From contig JAAYGY010000028.1 in assembly GCA_012735575.1 (NCBI GenBank), positions 1 to 43,233 on the forward strand: DNA of 43,233 bases. Direction: 5' to 3'. The stretch comes from Clostridiales bacterium (lineage in GTDB: Bacteria; Bacillota; Clostridia; Caldicoprobacterales; UBA3941). A program made the position numbers and the translations under genes. Below, one piece after another: positions 21,017 to 29,419 of the stretch (its first letter is position 1; every line of letters starts with the position of its first letter). The notes beneath the pieces are model-generated. The model made no database searches. It was not told the origin of the DNA and worked only from the letters and a program-made list of their open reading frames with translations.

Positions 21017-22243
21017 TTAATCTATCTGATTCTTTTGATAGACTTGACTGCCCCAGTTCAAGTCCTCTTTTAGTATAAAGCCTCCTGCACTCCTTAAGTA
21101 TTCTCCCTGTAAATAATGATCTATTATAATCCTGCGAAGAGATGTATCTCTGGGTGCCTTATTAAAATCCTCTGGTTTTTTATCAAACACTCTTTCAAAG
21201 GTTTGTGAGTCATCGCTTTTTACTGGGTAGAGATAAAATTCCTGCTGGAACCTTACAATATTTGAGCTGGCAGGCAATAGTTTCTGGAACTGGGGATCAA
21301 AGAGCCAGGTGGTACACGTAAAGCCTTTGTATTCCCATTCAGGAAAATACTTTGGGAAAAACTCCTCAGCTGCCTCCATGGACTGACCGCATAGATCATA
21401 ATCCATCCTGCCGTCTGCCGGGATATGCATGTCCAGTACACGATCGTCCCTTACCATCATAAGCTGCCAGTCTGATTTTGATAGCTCTACAGCCTTGTTA
21501 ATGGCTCTGCCATGGGGAGATATTGGGTTACCTCTATAGTACTCCTCATCCTCCTGGAACTGGGATAGCCAAATTCCTTCAGTTTCATATATATTGTTAG
21601 TCCCGTTTACCTGTCCATCTCTTCTGTACCATATATCTTCTTCTGACAATGCTATAACAGATCCATCATGCTTGTTTTTGAACACTTTTACATTGCCTTT
21701 AAATCTGTCCATAGCAAACTGAAGTCTTCCCAACCTAAACAGTTTACCCGTAAAATGGTGTGTAAGCCATTGATTTTCTACTATACCCCACCTGCCGTTT
21801 TTTCTATAAAAGTCATTAAGCCAGAGCTTTATATCCTTGAAAGTATCTATAGTTACCTGGGCTGATATGTTTTTAGACTTGTGGAGTTTTAGAATCTTAT
21901 CAAAGCCTGACATCAATATAATAAGACCTAAAAAGTCGTTTATGTTTCTATCATTGTTTACCAGCTGGGGAAAAGGAACATCCCATGGATTAATTTCCGT
22001 AGGATTATCAAATATCATATGGCTAAAATGCCATACCAGCTTGGACAAAAAGGAATTATCCCTTACATAGGATACCGCCTCCAGCAGAGCTTTTAGAGGT
22101 TCTTCATCCAACAAAAGTACTTCATTAGCCTTAATTATATAACCATCCTGTAAAAACTCTATGCCGTTTTCCGGGAAATCCCTCATGGTATCTTCCCATC
22201 TGTCATACCAAGGCTCGGAATAGTTTTTTATTAGTTTCTTCAT
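21017..22243 (-). CDS. Acyltransferase-domain protein of the GNAT-like (NAT_N / GNAT_C) family
   Basis: A 408-residue cytosolic protein resembling a family common in Clostridia in which an N-terminal helical domain precedes a GNAT-like C-terminal domain. A typical stretch is VLDMHIPADGRMDYDLCGQS (about 270-290), followed by GFTCTTWLFDPQF. The family is annotated as putative acyltransferase; no biochemical role is established as far as I know. The stop is about 50 bases from the fRMsr start on the same strand. Substrate unknown. Family assignment is from memory of the motif pattern and is moderately sure. Confidence 0.65.
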   Translation of the reverse strand: MKKLIKNYSEPWYDRWEDTMRDFPENGIEFLQDGYIIKANEVLLLDEEPLKALLEAVSYVRDNSFLSKLVWHFSHMIFDNPTEINPWDVPFPQLVNNDRNINDFLGLIILMSGFDKILKLHKSKNISAQVTIDTFKDIKLWLNDFYRKNGRWGIVENQWLTHHFTGKLFRLGRLQFAMDRFKGNVKVFKNKHDGSVIALSEEDIWYRRDGQVNGTNNIYETEGIWLSQFQEDEEYYRGNPISPHGRAINKAVELSKSDWQLMMVRDDRVLDMHIPADGRMDYDLCGQSMEAAEEFFPKYFPEWEYKGFTCTTWLFDPQFQKLLPASSNIVRFQQEFYLYPVKSDDSQTFERVFDKKPEDFNKAPRDTSLRRIIIDHYLQGEYLRSAGGFILKEDLNWGSQVYQKNQID

Positions 22244-22397
22244 AACCCCACCCTATTCTATCTTGTATTTATAACTGTATCTGCACTGGTTCTTAAAATA
22301 TACTGTAACTAACAGCAAACAGCATCAGTTCTATTATAGTTAAAGGATGGAACTTATGCAATAAATTCTATAATTATTTAAAGTGTATGTTCCCCAA

Positions 22398-22559
22398 TCA
22401 AAAAAAGATTTCTACAATTTCCCTAATATACTGCCATGTAGGTATAGCAAAGAGCCTGTTAAATATATTGATAAATAAAATGCTTAACAATACTCCAATA
22501 AATAGCATAATCATCAAGAAAACATATTTTTTGTCTATGTGAAACTTTTCCATCATCAT
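22398..22559 (-). CDS. Small membrane protein, 53 residues
   Basis: Three consecutive ATG codons (22551-22559) follow AAAAGAAGGA, and the frame ends in TGA at 22398. The product has a short charged N terminus (MEKFHIDKKY), one strong hydrophobic helix (VFLMIMLFIGVLLSILFINI, about 13-32), and a tail ending REIVEIFF. It is therefore a single-pass membrane protein, likely N-in. I recognise no family. It stands alone between the GNAT-like gene and tRNA-Ser(CGA). A good ribosome binding site and clean hydrophobic segment support it. Confidence 0.6.
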   Translation of the reverse strand: MMMEKFHIDKKYVFLMIMLFIGVLLSILFINIFNRLFAIPTWQYIREIVEIFF

Positions 22560-22710
22560 TCCTTCTTTTTAATATGATGATTCTATAAATGATCATATAC
22601 TTTGATCCAGCAATAACACTAAAACTTGACCATAATAATTATTACCAAAATAATCACAGTCTTATATTAGTATGCAGAAATTTAAGAGGAAAGAACAATT
22701 GAAAATAGCA

Positions 22711-22745
22711 AAAAAGGATTTACGCATAAAACGTAAATCCTTTTT
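22711..22745 (-). terminator. Intrinsic terminator of tRNA-Ser(CGA)
   Basis: A perfect stem (AAAAAGGATTTACG / CGTAAATCCTTTTT) with a 7-base loop begins 3 bases after the tRNA CCA end on the minus strand and is followed by T residues. Confidence 0.9.
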
Positions 22746-22747
22746 AC

Positions 22748-22836
22748 TGGCGGAGAAGGTGGGATTCGAACCCACGTGCCCTTGCGGACAACCGCATTTC
22801 GAGTGCGGCGCGTTACGACCACTTCGCTACTTCTCC
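22748..22836 (-). tRNA. tRNA-Ser, anticodon CGA
   Basis: An 89-base tRNA with encoded CCA. The acceptor arms GGAGAAG and CTTCTCC pair, and the T-arm GGTTCGAATCC is normal. A long variable arm marks a class II tRNA. The anticodon loop CTCGAAA gives CGA, reading UCG codons. It has its own terminator and lies immediately downstream of tadA. Confidence 0.97.
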
Positions 22837-22860
22837 ATTAATATCTAAATTAAATCCCTA

Positions 22861-23331
22861 TCAGACTTTGTTCTTTTGCTGTCTTTTTCTTCGAAAAAAG
22901 TCCTTTATAATCTTCCTGCAGTCCTCTTCCAGAACACCTTCTACCACTTCTAATCTATGATTAAAACGACTATCCTGAACCAGATTATAAAGGCTGCCTG
23001 TACACCCAGCCTTAGGATCTCTTGCACCAAAGATAAGTCTGTCTAACCTGCCCTGTATCAGGGCTCCGGCACACATGGGACACGGTTCAATGGTAACATA
23101 AATTTCACATCCAGTCAATCTCCAGCTTTTAACTTTTTGGGCTGCACGATAAAGGGCTATCATCTCTGCATGGAGGATGGGATTCTGCTCCCTCTCCCTA
23201 AGGTTATGACCCCTGGCAATTATTTCCCCATCTTTAACTATTACTGCCCCTATAGGAACCTCGTCCAGATCATAGGCCTTTTGCGCCTCCTTTAAGGCCT
23301 CTTTCATAAACTTTTCTTGCAAATATACCAC
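22861..23331 (-). CDS. tadA: tRNA-specific adenosine deaminase
   Basis: A 156-residue zinc deaminase that converts A34 to inosine in tRNA-Arg(ACG). The zinc site is His54-Ala-Glu56 (HAEM) with Cys84 and Cys87 in EPCPMCAGAL. It starts at GTG (23331); the exact start is uncertain because the best-placed purine run is close, and a TTG three codons later is an alternative. Its expected substrate, tRNA-Arg(ACG), is at 37292-37368. It precedes tRNA-Ser(CGA); tadA next to serine tRNA also occurs near the B. subtilis origin. Confidence 0.96.
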   Translation of the reverse strand: MVYLQEKFMKEALKEAQKAYDLDEVPIGAVIVKDGEIIARGHNLREREQNPILHAEMIALYRAAQKVKSWRLTGCEIYVTIEPCPMCAGALIQGRLDRLIFGARDPKAGCTGSLYNLVQDSRFNHRLEVVEGVLEEDCRKIIKDFFRRKRQQKNKV

Positions 23332-23447
23332 ATCCTAACCAGTCATCTGTATTAGATCATATCCCTTGATATTATTTCATACTGTCCCCATAAAATCAAT
23401 AATCGTGTCACAAATTAGCCGCCGCTCATATTATATACCATGGATAT

Positions 23448-24713
23448 ATGAATTTTGCTATTCAACCCATTAATTTTCGTTGCTTAAGAAAGGGGGTCAT
23501 TGCCATATTTACCAGAAGAGCCATTTTAAAAAAAATTGATCCTGAACTGATGAAAACAATGAATACTATGTCTGACCAGCCGGTTTCAATAATTCTCCAT
23601 TCCCATAAAGGCTGTGATAATATATGTCAGGAAACCCTGGAAAAAATAGGCGCTACCGTTAAATATGAATATCCGCTTATAGACTGTTTTAGTGTGGAAA
23701 TACCCTCATCCAAGCTGCTGGACCTGGCTGCAGCAAGGTATGTGAAATATATTACTGCTGATGCATCGGTAAAGGCACAAATGGATATAGCCTCCCAGGA
23801 GGTCAAAGCTCATATACTGAATCGAACCGGTTACAAAGGTAAAGGAGTAGGGATTGCTATAATAGATACGGGCATATATCCCCATATGGACTTTCTAAGA
23901 CCCACCAACAGAATTAAAGCCTTCAAAGATTTCGTAGATAAAAAAGAGCTGCCCTATGATGATAATGGTCATGGAACCTTTGTAGCCGGGGTTGCAGCAG
24001 GGAGTGGCTATCGTTCCCGAGGAAAGTACCAAGGGATAGCACCTGAAGCCGATATAATCGCTTTAAGAGCTTTAAATAAAAACGGAAATGGCAGTACCTC
24101 AGATATATTGGCAGCCATACAATGGGTTGCTGATAATCAGGAAAAACTAAATATCAAAGTGCTATCCATGTCATTAGGTACCCAGGCTAAAAGGCTTTCT
24201 CCTAACGATGCCATGATAAGGGGTGTAGAGGCTCTATGGGATAGGGGCGTAACTGTTGTAGTTGCAGCAGGAAACTCCGGACCTCAACCATCAACCATAA
24301 CATCCCCTGGCGTAAGCTCTAAGGTTATAACTGTAGGAGCTGTGGATGATAAAAGAACTCCTGATATATACGACGACACCATAGCTGATTTTTCCAGCAG
24401 GGGACCTGTAGGCATGCGGATTAAGCCTGATATAGTAGCACCTGGTGTTAAAGTGGTATCAGTTAATACCGATAAGGAATATGAATCAGGACAGAGAAAT
24501 ATACTTTCTCCAGTTCCTTATACAACCATGTCGGGTACATCGGTAGCAACACCAATTGTATCAGGCTCAGTAGCCTTATTATTAGAAAAAAATCCTACCT
24601 GGTCTCCTAATCAAATCAAAAAACTTTTAATGGATAATGCAATCCCAATAGTAAAGGATGCCAATGCAGAAGGCAGAGGTATTATCGATTTGAAAAGAAT
24701 AATTAGAGACTAA
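23448..24713 (+). CDS. Intracellular subtilisin-like serine protease (S8 family, AprX-like)
   Basis: A 421-residue S8 protease. An inhibitor-I9-like propeptide covers about residues 45-112. The catalytic triad is Asp140 (IAIIDTGI), His175 (NGHGTFVAG) and Ser365 (TMSGTSVATP), with oxyanion-hole Asn276 (AAGNSGP). There is no signal peptide or membrane segment, so it is likely intracellular, as for AprX-type enzymes. The start is uncertain. The ATG at 23448 lacks a good ribosome binding site; a strong AAGAAAGGGGG run lies near residue 15, followed only by non-ATG codons (ATT or TTG). Plus strand against the general direction; flanked on the right by a shared terminator with the AEC transporter. 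Confidence 0.94.
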   Translation: MNFAIQPINFRCLRKGVIAIFTRRAILKKIDPELMKTMNTMSDQPVSIILHSHKGCDNICQETLEKIGATVKYEYPLIDCFSVEIPSSKLLDLAAARYVKYITADASVKAQMDIASQEVKAHILNRTGYKGKGVGIAIIDTGIYPHMDFLRPTNRIKAFKDFVDKKELPYDDNGHGTFVAGVAAGSGYRSRGKYQGIAPEADIIALRALNKNGNGSTSDILAAIQWVADNQEKLNIKVLSMSLGTQAKRLSPNDAMIRGVEALWDRGVTVVVAAGNSGPQPSTITSPGVSSKVITVGAVDDKRTPDIYDDTIADFSSRGPVGMRIKPDIVAPGVKVVSVNTDKEYESGQRNILSPVPYTTMSGTSVATPIVSGSVALLLEKNPTWSPNQIKKLLMDNAIPIVKDANAEGRGIIDLKRIIRD

Positions 24714-24732
24714 TATAATTATATAACCAATA

Positions 24733-24767
24733 TATAAAAGCAAGGACACAAAGTCCTTGCTTTTATA
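24733..24767. terminator. Bidirectional terminator between the protease and AEC genes
   Basis: A perfect 15-bp stem (TATAAAAGCAAGGAC / GTCCTTGCTTTTATA) around a 5-base loop lies between two convergent genes. The A-rich and T-rich stem edges provide U-tracts in both directions. Confidence 0.9.
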
Positions 24768-24774
24768 TACGCTT

Positions 24775-25740
24775 TTATACAACTGGGAAAATTATTCTGG
24801 ACAGATAAATTACTAAAGATAGGGTTATAGCACTGAAAACTGTTGTTATCAGTACTGTCTGTGATGCAAAATCAGGATGATTATTATATTCTACAGCTAT
24901 AAGGGCAGAATTTACAGCTGTTGGAACTGATGTAGATATCATCAATGCCTGTGCAATTATTCCGCTAAAGCCCATAAGCTTAATCAATACAAAGGCTATT
25001 ACCGGTCCTCCCAATAACCTTATAGAGGCTGCCATATAGGCATCCTTATTTCCAATTTGAAACTTGGTCCTTGAAAGCTGGACTCCCAGGGTAATAAGGG
25101 CAATGGATATCATACCATTTCTAACATACTCTAAACCTATCCATATAGGGTTTTCTGTTAAGTCATAAGGTAGCAGCTTAAGTACAAGAGCACAAGGTAT
25201 AGCATATATAACCGGCATGGTAAGGATATTTTTTATTGAATCCTTCCAATGCAGGGTAGCTCTTCCTGCATTAAAAAAACCAAAAGTATTGGTGGTTATA
25301 TTTTGAACAACCAGCACCGTGATCTGAGTTGTTAATGCTAAGTTCAAATAAGGAGTAGTTCCATCTATAATATAGGGAGTACTGCTAAAAACCAAGGTAA
25401 TCAAAGGTACTCCCACATTACCCGAATTATAGAAGAGAATTGAATTTAGAAAAGCGAACTTTTTTCCTGTATCATAACTCATTTTGGCAGATATAAGATT
25501 ACCTATTATCACATTGAATATTAGTACCAGTATGGCAAAAAATAGCACCTTTAGCATTTCTAAAGGAATTTTAGTGGCATAGATATTGGTAAATACAAAA
25601 ACTGGCACAAATATATAGAAATTTGCCTTGGTTAATGTATTTATATCTATTTTAAATTTCTTGTTTAATGCAAAACCTAGAAAAATCAATATAAATATAG
25701 GAATAATATTGTTATTAATAATATGTAAAAATGCTGCCAT
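24775..25740 (-). CDS. AEC-family (auxin efflux carrier) membrane transporter
   Basis: A 321-residue integral membrane protein with about ten hydrophobic helices, typical of the AEC family, which exports or exchanges carboxylates and other organic acids. It starts with NNNIIPIFILIFLGFALNKKF and has FNSILFYNSGNVGVPLITLV, a conserved family loop. Length is normal. The ribosome binding site AAGGGATGG is close to the ATG. Substrate unknown. It stands alone, convergent with the protease gene. Confidence 0.9.
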   Translation of the reverse strand: MAAFLHIINNNIIPIFILIFLGFALNKKFKIDINTLTKANFYIFVPVFVFTNIYATKIPLEMLKVLFFAILVLIFNVIIGNLISAKMSYDTGKKFAFLNSILFYNSGNVGVPLITLVFSSTPYIIDGTTPYLNLALTTQITVLVVQNITTNTFGFFNAGRATLHWKDSIKNILTMPVIYAIPCALVLKLLPYDLTENPIWIGLEYVRNGMISIALITLGVQLSRTKFQIGNKDAYMAASIRLLGGPVIAFVLIKLMGFSGIIAQALMISTSVPTAVNSALIAVEYNNHPDFASQTVLITTVFSAITLSLVIYLSRIIFPVV

Positions 25741-25896
25741 ATTCCATCCCTTCCTATATACAATGTAATTACTAAAAAAATACCAACTTTATATAGTATA
25801 TCATAATTGAATAGGTCCTTCTATTTAGCTTCTTATATTTTTTTGTCTAATATGTTAGAATTATATAAGAAATCCATGAAGGGGGATATATATAAT

Positions 25897-26331
25897 ATGT
25901 GGAAAGAGTTTAAAGAGTTTGCTACTAAGGGGAATGTAGTTGATCTGTCTATCGGTGTCATTATTGGTGGAGCTTTTGGGAAAATAGTTACCTCTCTTGT
26001 AAATGACATTATTATGCCCATTTTTAGTTTATTAACAGGAAGCATAGATTTTAGCAATCTCTTTATAAGTTTGGACGGAAAAGAATATAAGACCCTGGCC
26101 GAGGCAGCCGAACAAGGTGCTGCTACCTTAAACTACGGAGCCTTTATTACAGTCTTTATAGACTTCTTTATTATCTCTTTTTCTATTTTCTTTGTTATTC
26201 GTCAAATCAACAAATTTAAGCCCAAACCCGCTCCTGCTGAACACAATACCAAGGAATGTCCTTATTGCATAAGTCAGATTTCCATAAAGGCTACTCGCTG
26301 CCCCCACTGTACTTCTGTAATAGAAAATTAA
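25897..26331 (+). CDS. mscL: Large-conductance mechanosensitive channel with a C-terminal zinc ribbon
   Basis: About 144 residues from the ATG at 25897, which follows GAAGGGGG; an upstream in-frame start at 25807 would add 30 unrelated residues. [20 protein letters not shown] and [21 protein letters not shown] are diagnostic of MscL (first helix); the second membrane helix is [20 protein letters not shown]. The channel opens under membrane tension and releases solutes on osmotic downshock. The C terminus, which in E. coli is a helical bundle, here ends in CPYC...CPHC, a zinc-ribbon-like knuckle seen in some Firmicutes. Confidence 0.96.
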   Translation: MWKEFKEFATKGNVVDLSIGVIIGGAFGKIVTSLVNDIIMPIFSLLTGSIDFSNLFISLDGKEYKTLAEAAEQGAATLNYGAFITVFIDFFIISFSIFFVIRQINKFKPKPAPAEHNTKECPYCISQISIKATRCPHCTSVIEN

Positions 26332-26336
26332 GTTTA

Positions 26337-26376
26337 AAAAACCCAGTCCATCAATTTATTGATATGACTGGGTTTT
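26337..26376 (+). terminator. Intrinsic terminator of mscL
   Basis: The stem AAAACCCAGTC / GACTGGGTTTT has an 18-base A/T-rich loop and ends in T residues on the plus strand. It lies a few bases after the mscL stop codon. Confidence 0.88.
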
Positions 26377-26379
26377 ATC

Positions 26380-26612
26380 TTATAACCAGGAAAATAATAT
26401 TTTTTGTTTTCCTTTGGGATAGTAGGCCAGTTAGAGGTTTTTAAGGTATGAAAGATATGTGAATTCGCTTTTTACAGCCCATTGGTCATTATCTATCTGC
26501 CACATATACCACAAACAATTCCGAGTAGTTATTGGACTTTTACTAAGATGTGTTTTACCAGGATGTGTTAGGGACTTTCATCCATTAAGATTGGCCCCAT
26601 GCTGGGCATACG
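26380..26612. other. Unexplained sequence between mscL and the tRNA-Arg(CCT) terminator
   Basis: About 230 bases with lower A/T bias than the other intergenic gaps and no convincing gene. A plus-strand frame passes through it without a ribosome binding site and crosses the tRNA. Read on the minus strand, it contains TTAATGGATGAAAGTCC, a phrase that recalls structured mobile RNA (group II intron-like) sequences, but I cannot prove this. tRNA genes are common integration sites, so a remnant of an element downstream of tRNA-Arg is possible. Confidence 0.3.
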
Positions 26613-26613
26613 C

Positions 26614-26648
26614 GAAAAGGGCTTCCACTTTTCTTGGTGGAAGCCCTC
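26614..26648 (-). terminator. Intrinsic terminator downstream of tRNA-Arg(CCT)
   Basis: The stem AGGGCTTCCAC / GTGGAAGCCCT encloses an 8-base loop and is followed on the minus strand by TTTT. It lies about 55 bases beyond the tRNA 3' end. Confidence 0.8.
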
Positions 26649-26703
26649 CAAAGGCTGGATTTACTGGCTTTGTAAGCAATAAATCTATTTTGCCTTTTGT
26701 ATA

Positions 26704-26780
26704 TGGTACACCCGGAGGGATTCGAACCCCCGACACCTGGTTTAGGAAACCAGTGCTCTATCCTGCTGAGCTACGGGTGC
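26704..26780 (-). tRNA. tRNA-Arg, anticodon CCT
   Basis: A 77-base tRNA with encoded CCA. Acceptor arms GCACCCG and CGGGTGT pair with one wobble. The D-arm is GCTCAGCAGGATAGAGC, the anticodon loop TTCCTAA (CCT, reading AGG), and the T-arm GGGGTTCGAATCCC. No variable-arm extension. It is followed by its own terminator. Confidence 0.97.
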
Positions 26781-26851
26781 ATATAATCAATAGTATATCA
26801 TTATCACCGTATAATTTTATAATATTTTAGGCTGAATGTCAATTAGTATTT

Positions 26852-27580
26852 TTAGTTATTAAGCTTTACTAGCTCAATATTTCCCCAGGCTCCAAGCTTA
26901 TCCTCCATGATAACCAAAACTCCCGATACACCTTCAATATTCTTTGCAGTATTTACTCCTCTTTGTATATCTTCTACCTTTTTAACCATATTTCCTATGG
27001 CAGTAGCTGCAGCATCTGCCAATACAGCACTCTTGGATATAATTACAACAGCATCTGCCCGGCCAAAACTTAGAGAATGACCTATTTTGCCCGATGAAGT
27101 GCATACACCCAGGGGACAGTCCTCTGGTTTTATTCTTATGCCAATTTTACCGGAAAGAGGGGAATCTCCAGCATAAACCCCTATTATTCTTTCCTTATTA
27201 CTTTTTATATATATATCCCCGCCATTTTCGACGATTATTTCCCGGGAAAGTTTTGATAAATCTTGACCTACATACTGGGCTATGGCGCCGGCTACTGCAG
27301 CCATAGGACCTACACCACATTTTTGAGCCGCCTGACACATATCCTTTATAATAGACAAAGCATGAACCGGACAGGGTAATGGTTTCAGGGAAGTCAAAAA
27401 TTCTGGAACTTCCCTGATATAATCCTTGATATGCTGACGGTATTTTTTAATTAGTTTAATGGACTCTTGGGTCAACATCTTGTACGCCCCAATATTTAGA
27501 TCGGTCTGCTCTACAACTACATTGAAATGAACCAGATCTTTGGATCCATGAAATTTCCTATAGAATCTCTCCTGTTTCAT
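26852..27580 (-). CDS. UPF0280 family (COG2122, ApbE-like) protein, linked to homocysteine biosynthesis
   Basis: A 242-residue protein of the UPF0280/COG2122 family, distantly related to the FMN transferase ApbE. Typical segments are CGVGPMAAVAGAIAQYVG and IVENGGDIYIKS, and GVCTSSGKIGHSLSFG near the middle. In methanogens and other anaerobes, COG2122 proteins were implicated in homocysteine synthesis together with DUF39 (COG1900) and NIL-ferredoxin proteins, possibly in sulfide delivery. All three occur within 2.6 kb here on one strand, though a 243-base gap without a gene separates this one from the NIL-ferredoxin gene, so it may have its own promoter. The exact chemistry is not settled. Confidence 0.88.
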   Translation of the reverse strand: MKQERFYRKFHGSKDLVHFNVVVEQTDLNIGAYKMLTQESIKLIKKYRQHIKDYIREVPEFLTSLKPLPCPVHALSIIKDMCQAAQKCGVGPMAAVAGAIAQYVGQDLSKLSREIIVENGGDIYIKSNKERIIGVYAGDSPLSGKIGIRIKPEDCPLGVCTSSGKIGHSLSFGRADAVVIISKSAVLADAAATAIGNMVKKVEDIQRGVNTAKNIEGVSGVLVIMEDKLGAWGNIELVKLNN

Positions 27581-27823
27581 GTTGTTCCTTTCTCGTTTAG
27601 TAATCCTAATTAACTAGCCCTACCAGTTAGTCCTATAATCATAATAACTATTGCGCTATAATAAGGATTGATAAGTAGATACCTTATTATATACTGTAAA
27701 AAAAACTAATATAGAAGTCTCTCAATTAGAAACACAAATTTTGTTTCAGGAAAATGGATTTATAGAGGCAGTTTGCAATGTATTTTGGAGGATGTGGAAT
27801 AAACCATTTTTCCTATAAAAAAA

Positions 27824-28237
27824 TCAGTCAAACATATTAACATCAATAGCCTTCACAGGACAAGCCCTAATACACAATTCACATACCAGACACTTTTGCT
27901 CATCAAAGTTTAGTTTCCATGTGTCAGTATCCATATACAAGGCACCTGAAGGACAAACTGATGTGCATACTCCGCAGTCCACACATTCTCCCTGATTTCT
28001 TACTATATTTTTATTAAAGGGACGATATTCAATCCCATAATCCCTGGTAAAAGCCAAAGCTCTCTGAATATTTTCCTCTGTTCCCTCCAACTCAATGGTC
28101 AGCCTGCCTCTCTTACCCGGCTGAACCTCTGCCTGAAGAATATTGAATATCACATCATAGTCCTTTACTAAATGATAGGTAAAGGGCTTATCAGTCTTCT
28201 CTGGAGGAAAATATAGTATTAGCTTTATTTTTTTCAT
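27824..28237 (-). CDS. NIL-domain 4Fe-4S ferredoxin (homocysteine synthesis accessory)
   Basis: A 137-residue protein with an N-terminal NIL domain (about 1-75) and two 4Fe-4S binding motifs: CVDCGVCTSVCPSG and CLVCELCIRACPVKA. It starts directly after the stop of the DUF39 gene (no gap), so the two are translationally coupled. In Methanosarcina acetivorans, the NIL-ferredoxin works with the DUF39 protein to make homocysteine from aspartate semialdehyde, presumably supplying electrons. No signal peptide; cytoplasmic. Confidence 0.93.
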   Translation of the reverse strand: MKKIKLILYFPPEKTDKPFTYHLVKDYDVIFNILQAEVQPGKRGRLTIELEGTEENIQRALAFTRDYGIEYRPFNKNIVRNQGECVDCGVCTSVCPSGALYMDTDTWKLNFDEQKCLVCELCIRACPVKAIDVNMFD

Positions 28238-29398
28238 TTATTTCACCACCATATCTTTTAATGGATTGAAGGTTCTGTCCTTAGGTAAAGGATGTACCGG
28301 CTGCTGTAGCAAAAACTCGCCCTTTTGTATGTTCTCTTTTAAGATATTGGCTATCTCTCTGGCTCTTCTTAGGCTGGACAAGGGCGCTGTTTGAACCTTC
28401 TTTCCATTTAGTTCAATACTGCCACTGCGAAGCTCCTGGTAGCTTACCTTCCTTAAGGTTGGTCGGGAACGGCTGGGCACACTGTAATCTACTACATTAG
28501 TATACAAATCCTTATTAGTGACAGCTAAAAACTCCATCATTTCCTCATCCAGAACAGGTATAGGTATTCCTACACCCACAAACATTGTGGTACCATACCG
28601 ATTAAAGCTGGCCGCCCTTAAATATCTAGAGTTCATTTCTTTTAAATTCCCTATTACAGCAAGGGTTGCTCCCGAATACATGGTAGTATCATCATCGATC
28701 ATTTCTCTATTTAATACAAACTGGGTTCCCTCCCAGGCAATATATCCCTGGGTACCAGCTAGAAATATCCTTGTCCCTATGCCTATGGTCCTAAGCTGGG
28801 GATCATTTAGGAGGGGACTTAGTTCTCCTGATGTAGAATATGTTACATTACCACACTGAGGAAGTAGGGTTCCCATGTAGGTATCCATGATTTTATTAGA
28901 TGTATTGGTGGCAGCACTATAGTTTTGATACACATTCCTGGGATTGAATAAATAAGCCTGATTCAGATCCTCCAGAGTTATATAGGTATCAATATCCAGC
29001 CTGGGATAGCAATCAGTTCCATAGGATTTTGCTACCAGCCTTACTTTCTTGCCATCCACCAGATCCTGAATAACATGGGCACCCCCGTATTCCATTCCTT
29101 TGGTCTCCGACAACTCAGTAACACCTATATAAGTGTCAACAGCAGCCAAACCACCATAGGCAGGCACATCATTTAGCCATATCTTGCACATGCGAATAGG
29201 TGGATCGGAATGGCCAAAGTTTAGGAAAGCACCGCTAGAACACATGGGGCCAAAAGTAGCAGTGGTTACCACATCCACCTGCCTGGCCGCTTCTTTTATA
29301 CCCTTCTCTTCCACTATATCAATAATCTCTTCAGCTGTCGCTACCACTACTGTTCCTTTTCGTATTTTTTCATTTATCTCTTCAAAAGTTTTTCCCAT
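28238..29398 (-). CDS. Homocysteine biosynthesis protein, DUF39/COG1900 family
   Basis: A 386-residue member of DUF39 (COG1900). It is the core protein of a route in anaerobes that converts aspartate semialdehyde plus sulfide to homocysteine, replacing acyl-homoserine-based pathways. Two cysteines lie in conserved settings, Cys53 (FGPMCSSGAF) and Cys130 (YGTDCYPRLD), and match, as I recall, the functionally important pair of the methanogen protein. It directly precedes the NIL-ferredoxin gene and begins 21 bases after htpG ends, so readthrough from htpG is possible. No SAM or other riboswitch was visible in that short gap. Confidence 0.92.
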   Translation of the reverse strand: MGKTFEEINEKIRKGTVVVATAEEIIDIVEEKGIKEAARQVDVVTTATFGPMCSSGAFLNFGHSDPPIRMCKIWLNDVPAYGGLAAVDTYIGVTELSETKGMEYGGAHVIQDLVDGKKVRLVAKSYGTDCYPRLDIDTYITLEDLNQAYLFNPRNVYQNYSAATNTSNKIMDTYMGTLLPQCGNVTYSTSGELSPLLNDPQLRTIGIGTRIFLAGTQGYIAWEGTQFVLNREMIDDDTTMYSGATLAVIGNLKEMNSRYLRAASFNRYGTTMFVGVGIPIPVLDEEMMEFLAVTNKDLYTNVVDYSVPSRSRPTLRKVSYQELRSGSIELNGKKVQTAPLSSLRRAREIANILKENIQKGEFLLQQPVHPLPKDRTFNPLKDMVVK

Positions 29399-29419
29399 AA
29401 GAACCCCACTTCCTTTTTT

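Noticed and set aside
26459-26830. Plus-strand open frame across the tRNA-Arg(CCT) gene
   Set aside because: It reads through a terminator hairpin and antisense to the tRNA; not a plausible gene.
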